A stretch of 5,926 nucleotides of DNA from Deltaproteobacteria bacterium (GTDB lineage: Bacteria; Myxococcota; B64-G9): contig QMME01000273.1 of assembly GCA_003647095.1 (NCBI GenBank), positions 1 to 5,926 of the forward strand, read 5' to 3'. The notes below the pieces were generated by a model. The model was not told the origin of the DNA. It worked only from the letters and a program-made list of their open reading frames with translations, and made no database searches. Both the position numbers and the translations under genes were made by a program. Positions 1 through 5,353 of the stretch are shown piece after piece; the stretch's first letter is position 1; each line of letters opens with the position of its first letter.

Positions 1-279
1 CCCCACCCAGGAGATGTCTTCCAGGCGCCGCTCGTGGTTGGAGCGGGGCGGCAGCTTGAAGTAGTCGTCCTGGCCCAGGATGACGTAGTGGCGGCCCTGC
101 TGCTCGGCCAGTTCGCCCAGGCAGTGGGCGATCTCGCTCTTGCCACTGCCCGACTCCCCGGCCACGCTCACGGCCAGCACCCGGCCGGCGGCCGCCTCCA
201 GCATGGGGGCCAGCTTGTCCATCACCAGGCGCGCTCCCCGGCGGTGGTAATCGGTTATCACCAGCTTGTCGCCGATCAT
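1..279 (-). CDS. Uridine-kinase-like P-loop kinase, 3' part beyond window
   Basis: The first 93 residues are visible; the gene continues past the left edge. A classic Walker A motif, GESGSGKS, lies at residues 41-48, with K47 and S48 as the phosphate and Mg-binding pair. A QDDYF segment at 70-74 sits where uridine kinase / phosphoribulokinase family members carry the acidic substrate-binding residues after the second strand. The usual family motif DHP is not visible; the chain instead runs SNHERRLEDISW (80-91), so uridine itself is not assured as substrate. An unusual 35-residue lead precedes the P-loop. The start is fixed by a strong AGGAGG at 285-290, five bases upstream, and by an ATGA overlap (276-279) with the stop of the glycosyltransferase. 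I infer that it phosphorylates a small metabolite or sugar in the same pathway as that enzyme. It could also be a more general P-loop NTPase; family confidence is good, substrate unknown. Confidence 0.8.
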   Translation of the reverse strand, partial: MIGDKLVITDYHRRGARLVMDKLAPMLEAAAGRVLAVSVAGESGSGKSEIAHCLGELAEQQGRHYVILGQDDYFKLPPRSNHERRLEDISWVG

Positions 280-2042
280 GACTCCCTCCTGCCCTCTCTG
301 ATGGTCCAGCCGCAGCCGCGCAGGTAGTCCAGGAAGGCCGCCGCCTGGGCCTGCCAGTCGAAGGCCGCCGTCTTCTCGACCAGCCGCCGGCCACGCGCCA
401 GCCGGTCGGACTCGTCCTCGAGCAGATCCTGCATGGCCCGGGCGAAGTCGAACACCTCTCCCGCCGGAACGATGACCGCCTCGTGGGGCACGTACTGCAC
501 GGCGAAGGGCACCAGGTCCGAGCAGATCACCGGCGTGGCCGAGGCCGCCGCCTGCAGCACCGACATGCCGAAGCCCTCCATCTCCGAGGCGGTGACGTAG
601 ATGTCGGCCAGGGCGAACAGGGGGCCGATGTGCTCCTCGGGGATGAAGCCGGTGAGGAAGGCCCGCCCGCGCAGTTCCGGCTTGGAGTCACGCAACTGCT
701 TGAGTTCCTCGATCAGCTGCCCTTCCGGCCCGCCGCCGATGAACAGGTAGGCATCGTCGCGTTCGCGGGCCACGTAGGCGAAGGCCTCCAGCAATACGTC
801 CTTGCGCTTGGTGTGATCCATGCGACTGGTCTCGAAGATGATCTTGCCGGACCGCAGGCGCTCGACGTCGACCCCGCTCACCTCGGACAGGTACTGCCAG
901 GCGGCCTGCAGTTCCTGGGCCGACCGGGACCGGAAGGTCTTGCCATCGACGCAGGGAGGAAAGTAGAAGATCTGTTCCTGGGGAACGTGGTAGTGGGTAA
1001 GCAGGCGTTCGGCGATCTCGGTGGAGGTGGCGGCGAAGGCCAGCGTCTGGTTGCATACCGCCCGCTCGTGATTGCGCCGCTCGCAGAACTTCAAGGCCCG
1101 CTTCACCTGCGCATCCTTGTCGCGGAAGTTGTCTTCCTTCAAGGCCGCCAGCGAATGCGGGGTCCACACGTGGCGGTCCACCGCCACCAGCTGCTCTTCC
1201 AGGGCATCGGCCACCTCGGGCACCAGGTCCAGCAGGGCCAGGCCCAGGGCCTCGGCGGCCGCCAGCAGGTGCAGGCTGGGAGCCAGCCGCTCCCGGACCT
1301 CGGCCAGGGCGTAGGCCACCGCGCCCACCAGGCGATCCACCTCGGTGCCGTCGTTGCTGCCGTGCACCGCCGCCCACTTGGTGGCCGCCGCCCGCACCCG
1401 TTGCACCAGCGGGGTGGCCGGCGAGCCCTCGGCCTCGATGAGCAGCTTGCCCAGCTGGTAGGCGGGAGCCTCGCCCAGGGCCATCCAGTGCCGCTCCCGG
1501 CGCAACTGTTGCAGTTGCTCGCCGCCGAGCACCCCCTGGAGCAGCCGCCCGGCGGCAGCGGCCACCACGTCGTCGCGCCAGCGTTCCACCAGGCGCATGC
1601 CCATCACCGCCGCGTCCCAGTAATGGGTGTTGACCACCTCGTACACCTGCCAGGGAGCGCAACCCAGCTGCTCGGCCTGTTGGCGGATGAACCCGTCGAG
1701 CCAGTCGATCTCCTCGTCCAGGGCCACGGCGATGTCTTCTTTCCTGATGAACTGGTCGCCGCCGCCGGGAACGTAGACGTAGCGCACGTGGTCGGTGAGG
1801 TACTCGGGCTCCGAGCGCACCCGTTGCGAATCGAAGAAGGGAAACCCGCCGCGGGCGAAAACCGTCACCTTGAAGCCCAGCTCGTCCAGGGCCGTGGCCA
1901 GCTGGTTGACGTAGACGTTCTGGCCGCCGGTGTCCGGGGCCCCGCCGATGGGTATCTCCACCCCGCCGTAGCCGTGGTTGGTGATGAGGGCTATTTGCGG
2001 CCGCTCGGCGCGGGCGAAAACCTCTTCCTTGCTTCCGGCCAT
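276..2042 (-). CDS. GT4-family glycosyltransferase, sucrose-phosphate-synthase-like, with a large helical insertion
   Basis: A 588-residue cytoplasmic GT-B glycosyltransferase. The N-terminal half has a glycine-rich donor/acceptor loop ending PDTGGQNVYV (36-45), the signature of sucrose synthase / sucrose-phosphate synthase relatives, then NTHYWDA (138-144) and VWTPHSL (292-298). Between these two lies an Ala/Leu/Glu-rich helical block (about 155-290) absent from ordinary relatives, where the two strands are close together. The C-terminal half has FPPCVDGKTF (361-370), SRMDHTKRKD (406-415; R407 and K411 or K413 expected to bind donor phosphates), and ASEMEGFGMSVLQAA (485-499). In that last motif the second Glu of the EX7E pair (E489 and position 497) is Gln. 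No signal peptide or membrane segment is seen. It probably transfers a sugar from a nucleotide donor to a sugar or sugar phosphate; sucrose phosphate is only one possibility. It is the first gene of a two-gene unit with the kinase. The ATG start is supported by a purine-rich AGGAAAGGGGAG just upstream. Confidence 0.88.
   Translation of the reverse strand: MAGSKEEVFARAERPQIALITNHGYGGVEIPIGGAPDTGGQNVYVNQLATALDELGFKVTVFARGGFPFFDSQRVRSEPEYLTDHVRYVYVPGGGDQFIRKEDIAVALDEEIDWLDGFIRQQAEQLGCAPWQVYEVVNTHYWDAAVMGMRLVERWRDDVVAAAAGRLLQGVLGGEQLQQLRRERHWMALGEAPAYQLGKLLIEAEGSPATPLVQRVRAAATKWAAVHGSNDGTEVDRLVGAVAYALAEVRERLAPSLHLLAAAEALGLALLDLVPEVADALEEQLVAVDRHVWTPHSLAALKEDNFRDKDAQVKRALKFCERRNHERAVCNQTLAFAATSTEIAERLLTHYHVPQEQIFYFPPCVDGKTFRSRSAQELQAAWQYLSEVSGVDVERLRSGKIIFETSRMDHTKRKDVLLEAFAYVARERDDAYLFIGGGPEGQLIEELKQLRDSKPELRGRAFLTGFIPEEHIGPLFALADIYVTASEMEGFGMSVLQAAASATPVICSDLVPFAVQYVPHEAVIVPAGEVFDFARAMQDLLEDESDRLARGRRLVEKTAAFDWQAQAAAFLDYLRGCGWTIREGRRES
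285..290 (-). promoter_or_regulatory. Ribosome binding site of the kinase gene
   Basis: AGGAGG on the minus strand, five bases before the ATG at 279-277. It lies inside the last codons of the glycosyltransferase gene and, with the ATGA overlap, supports coupled but independently strong translation of the kinase. Confidence 0.75.
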
Positions 2043-2046
2043 GTCA

Positions 2047-2058
2047 CTCCCCTTTCCT
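2047..2058 (-). promoter_or_regulatory. Ribosome binding region of the glycosyltransferase
   Basis: The purine run AGGAAAGGGGAG ends four bases before the ATG at 2042. It contains both AGGA (spacer 12) and GGGGAG (spacer 4), so the exact pairing register is unclear, but it supports this start codon. Confidence 0.55.
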
Positions 2059-2080
2059 GCTGCTCGCCAGAGCGGGCGTC

Positions 2081-2109
2081 TTTATAGTCGCAAACGGAGC
2101 AATGTGCAA
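2081..2109 (-). promoter_or_regulatory. Sigma70-like promoter candidate for the glycosyltransferase-kinase unit
   Basis: On the minus strand TTGCAC (2109-2104) and TATAAA (2086-2081) are separated by exactly 17 bases. The -10 matches TATAAT at five of six positions and the -35 is weaker (three of six). The AT-rich patch is conspicuous in this GC-rich DNA. Transcription would begin near 2074, giving a leader of about 30 bases that contains the ribosome binding region. A 15-bp tandem repeat abuts the -35 on its upstream side. The call rests on hexamers and spacing alone. Confidence 0.5.
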
Positions 2110-2110
2110 G

Positions 2111-2140
2111 TGGCTTCGCGCCGGGTGGCTTCGCGCCGGG
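2111..2140. repeat. Perfect 15-bp tandem duplication
   Basis: TGGCTTCGCGCCGGG occurs at 2111-2125 and again, without a gap, at 2126-2140. The last eight bases, GCGCCGGG, recur a third time at 2151-2158, suggesting a decayed further copy. It lies in the only sizeable non-coding gap (2043-2169), just upstream of the putative -35 of the glycosyltransferase. Read on the minus strand each unit contains GGCGCGAAGCC, which could form a small 3-bp-stem hairpin. It may be a protein-binding repeat or simply a replication-slippage duplication. Confidence 0.85.
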
Positions 2141-2169
2141 CACACGGACGGCGCCGGGCAGTGACGCGC

Positions 2170-4347
2170 TCAGAAGCGTGCTTCCAGCTCCAGCCGGAGC
2201 CAGTGGGCCGGGTTGGGGTTGCGCTCCCGGGTGGAGGTACGGTCGTCGAGCCAGGCGTAGATCTCGTAGCGCAGCTTCACCCGCAGGGTGCGGTCCAGCT
2301 TCCACAGCCCTTCCAGGTAGGCCCACAGGGATTGTTCCAGGTAGTCGCCGGCGTCCAGGGCCTCGTTGAGGTAGCGCAGGCGCACCCGCAGGCGCAGCGA
2401 GTCCGTGGCCCACCAGTTCATCACCAGCCACAGGGAACTGTCCTGGCGCATCTTGTCGTCGTAGTTGCTGCGGCCGTCGTCCAGGAAGCGATGCTGATAC
2501 TTGACGGTGAGCGCCAGCCGCCGCAGCGGCAGCAGGCGCAGCTGCACCCCCAGCTGGTACTTCTCCCCCGAGCAGGGAACCGGCTCGCCCTCGCTGGTCT
2601 CCACGGGAACCTCGAAGCAGTTGTGGCGCCCGCTGCTGGCGAGATCGCGATCCTGGGCCTCGAACCACAGGCCGGGAAGCAACCAGCTGCTCAGCTCGTA
2701 GTCGACGCGGGTCCACAGGCGCAGGCGCGCCTGCTGGTCCGAGAGCACCCCCCAGAAGTCCAGCAGTCCGCGCAGCTGCCAGTCGCCGACCTTGCCGGTG
2801 TAGCGCATGCGCAGGCCGGACTCATCGCGGGCCCGCAGGCCATCGTACTCGTCGGGGGCGGAGACGGGCCGGGCATAGGGGTTGGCGAAATCGGTATCGT
2901 AGTAGCGCAGCACCCCCTCGAACTCGTGCTTGCCCACGGTGAAGGTGGAACGCAGCAGCGCCGCCATGCCGCCGCCGCCGGGCTGGCCGTCGAAGGAGCG
3001 GGCCACCTCGGCGGCCAGGTCCATGGCTCCCCTCCCCCAGGCGCCGTCTACGCCCAGCGCCCCGAAGGCGCCCCCGTAGGGCAGGCGCGACCACTCCTGG
3101 AAGTCGAGGGTCATGCCCTGCACCAGCCAGCGGATGTCGGCCCCGTAACCGGTCACCCCCAGGTGGCTGCGGCGGTCGAAGAAGTAGCTGACGTTGCCGC
3201 CGCCGAGCAGCTCGTTGAACATGTCGGGCAGCGTCTGGTAGGAGAAGCGAGTGGTGGGCTCCAGCAGGTCGTCCCGGCGCTTGTACACCCAGGGAGCGGC
3301 ACAGTCCGGGTCGGAGTCGTTGGTGGGATCGGCACAGGCGGCGGCATCGTAGATCTCGTACTGGTAGATGGAGCGGGTCTGGTAGGAGGCGAAGCCGTAG
3401 GCCTGCAGCCAGCCCGAACCCAGCTCCAGCTTCTTCAGGCCCACCGCCATCCCGCGCAGGCGATCCGTCCAGCGGTAGTCGGGAGACTGGTACTGGTAGC
3501 GGGCGTCGCCGGCGCAAGGAGACACCCCCTGCTCGGCCTCCGACTCCCGGCAGGAGCGGGAAAGGTCCTGGTTGGTATAGAGGGTGTCGTCCAGGCGGAT
3601 GCCGTTGGGAAGACTCAGGGTGGTGTTGTCGAAGGTGAGCCGCTGGCCGAAGCCGATGCGATAGGTTCCCGCCAGCAGGTGCCAGCGCCGGTCCTGCCAC
3701 TGCAGGTAGAACTTGGGCAGGTGGAACTGCACTCCCGGCGGCTCGGCCGAGAGGGCCCCGCGGTTGGGATCGTAGCGCACGTCTCCCAGGCGCTGGCGGG
3801 TGAGCACCCCCACCAGCCCGGCTTCCAGGTGACGCAGGCTCGACACCCGGGCCGCCAGGGCCATGGCCGGCACGCGTTCGTCGCCGGCCACGTAGGTGCC
3901 CAGGTAGCGCACCCGCCCATGGGTGGCCCAGGCGGCGGGCTTCTCCTCCACCACCACCAGGAAGGGAGCGATGGCCAGCAGCTTGCGTTCCTCGAGCACC
4001 CCGGCCGCCACCAGGTCGGCCGGGTGGTGGATGCGCCCGGCCTCGCGGCGATAGTCCAGGATGGCGTCGACGTCGGCGTAGGTGAGATTGGGCAGCGAGT
4101 ACAGCTCGTCGCGCGAGGCCGAGTTCAGATCCATGCCGTCCTGCAGCAGCTCGCGCAGGGTCTCGTAGTCGTCGTCCTGCAGTTCCTGGGCGCTGAGCAG
4201 GTCGAGCAGGTCTTCTTCCGTCTCCACCTGGATGAACTCGCCGTAGTCTTCCGCCCCCGCCGTCTGTGCCACCACCAGCGCCAGCAACGCCGTTGCCAGG
4301 ACCGGCAGGCGGCGATAGGATGGGCCCGCCAAGGAGGAAGCGTTCAT
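2170..4347 (-). CDS. Exported helix-hairpin-helix protein with C-terminal outer-membrane beta-barrel
   Basis: A 725-residue protein. Residues 1-32 form a Sec signal peptide: RR at 12-13, a hydrophobic core at about 14-28, and an AGA cleavage site before E33. An acidic helical stretch (about 38-70) leads into a ComEA-like HHH region (72-131), recognisable by LNSASRDELYSLP, the ILDYRREAG turn, and ADLVAAGVLEERKL ending in a hydrophobic strand. The hairpin glycines are replaced (see findings). From about 140 the chain alternates polar and hydrophobic residues with many Tyr/Trp/Arg, and it ends LRLELEARF with terminal Phe, the beta-barrel assembly signature. All six cysteines fall in three close pairs (266/278, 338/349, 577/592) in polar, loop-like segments. 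The overall plan resembles large HHH-barrel proteins I associate with Bacteroidetes. The role is unknown; an outer-membrane nucleic-acid or secretion-related function is inferred. The frame stays open upstream to 4776, but that stretch is antisense to SNase A. The signal peptide fixes the start at 4347; its AGGGG ribosome site (spacer 10) is weak. Confidence 0.85.
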   Translation of the reverse strand: MNASSLAGPSYRRLPVLATALLALVVAQTAGAEDYGEFIQVETEEDLLDLLSAQELQDDDYETLRELLQDGMDLNSASRDELYSLPNLTYADVDAILDYRREAGRIHHPADLVAAGVLEERKLLAIAPFLVVVEEKPAAWATHGRVRYLGTYVAGDERVPAMALAARVSSLRHLEAGLVGVLTRQRLGDVRYDPNRGALSAEPPGVQFHLPKFYLQWQDRRWHLLAGTYRIGFGQRLTFDNTTLSLPNGIRLDDTLYTNQDLSRSCRESEAEQGVSPCAGDARYQYQSPDYRWTDRLRGMAVGLKKLELGSGWLQAYGFASYQTRSIYQYEIYDAAACADPTNDSDPDCAAPWVYKRRDDLLEPTTRFSYQTLPDMFNELLGGGNVSYFFDRRSHLGVTGYGADIRWLVQGMTLDFQEWSRLPYGGAFGALGVDGAWGRGAMDLAAEVARSFDGQPGGGGMAALLRSTFTVGKHEFEGVLRYYDTDFANPYARPVSAPDEYDGLRARDESGLRMRYTGKVGDWQLRGLLDFWGVLSDQQARLRLWTRVDYELSSWLLPGLWFEAQDRDLASSGRHNCFEVPVETSEGEPVPCSGEKYQLGVQLRLLPLRRLALTVKYQHRFLDDGRSNYDDKMRQDSSLWLVMNWWATDSLRLRVRLRYLNEALDAGDYLEQSLWAYLEGLWKLDRTLRVKLRYEIYAWLDDRTSTRERNPNPAHWLRLELEARF
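4293..4321 (+). promoter_or_regulatory. Sigma70-like promoter candidate for SNase A, inside the HHH-barrel signal-peptide region
   Basis: TTGCCA (4293-4298, five of six to TTGACA) and TAGGAT (4316-4321, four of six to TATAAT) are spaced by exactly 17 bases. Transcription would start near 4328, just before the ribosome binding site, leaving a leader of about 18 bases. The element lies within signal-peptide codons of the opposite-strand HHH-barrel gene. Confidence 0.45.
4331..4337 (+). promoter_or_regulatory. Ribosome binding site of SNase A
   Basis: A perfect AAGGAGG eight bases before the ATG at 4346. It decides the start of SNase A and so confirms that this plus-strand frame is a real gene and not a shadow of the opposite-strand frame. 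Confidence 0.85.
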
Positions 4348-4849
4348 GCGCCGTCTACCCCTGCTGCTGTTGTTGTTCCTGGTCAACTCCTGCTCCCATT
4401 CCGGCCCGGCCGACCAACCGGTACCGGCCTCGGCCTCCGGCGGCGACGACTGCCGCCTGCTCTTCTGGGAAGACGGCGACACGGCCATCGTCGACTGCCC
4501 CCCCGGCGGCCGGGTGACCGTACGCCTGGTGGGCATCGACACCCCGGAGTCGGGTTTCGACGACAACTCGCGGCGCCGCGGCGAACGCCAGGTGCGCTGG
4601 TGGCACCTTTCCCTGGAGCAGGTGTTCGCCTGCGGCAAGGCCGCCACCCGCCGGGCGCGCCAGCTCTGCCCCCGCTCCAGCCCGGTACGCCTGGAGGGCC
4701 GCCAGACCGACAAGTACGGCCGGCGCCTGGCGAAAATCTTCTGCCGGGGCGTGAACATCAACGAGCAACTGGTCAAGGAGGGCCTGGCCGGGCGCTATCC
4801 CTACCCGCGCCTGCCGGACAAACCGGCCGCCTGCCCGCCGGCGCCCTAG
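4346..4849 (+). CDS. Exported SNase-fold nuclease, probable lipoprotein (SNase A)
   Basis: A 167-residue thermonuclease-like protein. Residues 1-15 are a short signal sequence (RR, then a Leu-rich core), followed by C16 in the loose lipobox LVNSC, so a membrane-anchored lipoprotein is likely. The SNase (OB-fold) domain runs from about 36 to 150. Counterparts of the Staphylococcus aureus nuclease residues are present: D45 (in EDGDT), R60 (in TVRLVGIDTPE), D65, T66 and E68, and R126 in the near-identical RQTDKYGRRLA segment. The calcium and catalytic residues are therefore complete, and hydrolysis of DNA and/or RNA outside the cytoplasm is predicted. Six further cysteines (36, 51, 96, 108, 133, 163) suggest disulfides. 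After LVKEGLA the usual final helix is missing; the chain ends in a short Pro-rich tail. It is the only plus-strand gene here, starts head-to-head with the HHH-barrel gene and ends 7 bp from SNase B. Confidence 0.92.
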   Translation: MRRLPLLLLLFLVNSCSHSGPADQPVPASASGGDDCRLLFWEDGDTAIVDCPPGGRVTVRLVGIDTPESGFDDNSRRRGERQVRWWHLSLEQVFACGKAATRRARQLCPRSSPVRLEGRQTDKYGRRLAKIFCRGVNINEQLVKEGLAGRYPYPRLPDKPAACPPAP

Positions 4850-4856
4850 CCTGCCG

Positions 4857-5342
4857 TCAGCGATCACAGCTCACCACCTGGCATTCTCCCCACATGCCCC
4901 GGCCGGCCGCCCGTGCCTGGGCCTCCAGGGTCTGGTACTCCACCTGACGCTGCTGGCCGTTGGGGGGGATGTAGTAGACGCAGGCGTAACCCTGCTCCAC
5001 CAGGCGGGCGTTGACCTCCTGCCCGTCCACCCGCACGTAGGCCAGCAGCCGGTCGTAGCGGTCGCTGCACTCGACGTCGTACTCCAGCTGCACCCGGCGG
5101 CCCTCCACCAGGGCCCGGTTGTAGGCGGTGGCCTCGGCCCCGTAGCAGTCGTTGTGGCCGGAGGTGTTTTCGGGGGCGTCGATGAGCAGGTAGCGCACCC
5201 GCCGGCCGTCGGCCAGCTCCACGGTGTCGCCGTCGATTACCCGCTGCACCGTGGCCGAGCCCGGCCCGCAGCGGCCGCCGCCGCCGCAGGCCAGCGGCCC
5301 GGCTCCCCACAACAACAGCAACAACCAGCCCCGGCCCTTCAT
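4857..5342 (-). CDS. Exported SNase-fold nuclease, probable lipoprotein (SNase B)
   Basis: A 161-residue thermonuclease-like protein. A short n-region (MKGRG), a WLLLLLW core and GPLAC ending at C19 make an export signal. The lipobox is imperfect (Pro at -3), so lipidation is probable, not certain; a Gly-rich linker follows. The SNase domain covers about 30-152 with D39 (in IDGDT), R50 (in RVRYLLIDAPE), D55, E58 and R98 (in SDRYDRLLAY), matching the catalytic and metal set. Thr next to D55 is Ala, a common family variant. The C-terminal helix is complete, ending in ARAAGRGMWGEC, unlike SNase A. Other cysteines: 25, 66, 92, 121, 154, 159. It differs greatly from SNase A outside the active-site motifs, so the two are divergent family members, not a recent duplication. 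It lies 9 bp downstream of the LTD gene, and its AGGA site overlaps that gene's stop codon, implying a shared transcript and coupled translation. Confidence 0.92.
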   Translation of the reverse strand: MKGRGWLLLLLWGAGPLACGGGGRCGPGSATVQRVIDGDTVELADGRRVRYLLIDAPENTSGHNDCYGAEATAYNRALVEGRRVQLEYDVECSDRYDRLLAYVRVDGQEVNARLVEQGYACVYYIPPNGQQRQVEYQTLEAQARAAGRGMWGECQVVSCDR

Positions 5343-5349
5343 GGCGCCA

Positions 5350-5353
5350 TCCT
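5350..5353 (-). promoter_or_regulatory. Ribosome binding site of SNase B overlapping the LTD stop codon
   Basis: AGGA lies seven bases before the ATG at 5342 and shares its first two bases with the TAG stop (5354-5352) of the LTD gene. The overlap favours translational coupling and selects 5342 as the start over an out-of-frame ATG at 5350. Confidence 0.6.

Noticed and set aside
276..2042. Firm naming of the glycosyltransferase as sucrose-phosphate synthase
   Set aside because: The PDTGGQ motif fits that branch, but the large insert, the altered EX7E motif and the kinase neighbour in place of a visible sucrose phosphatase make the acceptor and donor unknown.
483..2087. Long plus-strand open frame opposite the glycosyltransferase
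   Set aside because: Its translation is His/Gly/Gln/Ala-rich with no domain motifs, and it lies over a well-supported minus-strand enzyme. It is a typical GC-rich antisense shadow.
2149..2156. CGGCGCCG palindrome as an operator or terminator stem
   Set aside because: An 8-bp GC palindrome is expected often by chance in such DNA, and no T run follows it on either strand.
4381..4386. Minus-strand TTGACC as -35 for the HHH-barrel gene
   Set aside because: It matches five of six bases, but no acceptable -10 occurs at 16 to 18 bases; the best, TAGACG, is 23 bases away. No promoter is called for that gene.
4348..4776. Upstream extension of the HHH-barrel frame to an ATG at 4776
   Set aside because: The added 143 residues are antisense to SNase A, Arg/Ser-rich and without domain character. 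They would bury the clear signal peptide inside the protein.
4850..4856. Bidirectional terminator between the convergent SNase genes
   Set aside because: The gap is only 7 bp, and neither flank shows a stem-loop followed by a T tract. Termination, if intrinsic, is not visible.
1978..4947. 989-codon plus-strand open frame across several genes
   Set aside because: Its translation is Gly/Val/Gln-rich without recognisable domains and spans the glycosyltransferase start, the whole HHH-barrel gene and SNase A. It results from codon bias on the opposite strand.
5339..5350. Three-codon mini-frame (ATG GCG CCA TGA) between the LTD stop and SNase B start
   Set aside because: Its stop overlaps the SNase B ATG, which resembles a coupling device, but the frame is too short to separate from chance and its ATG falls within the spacer of the SNase B ribosome site.
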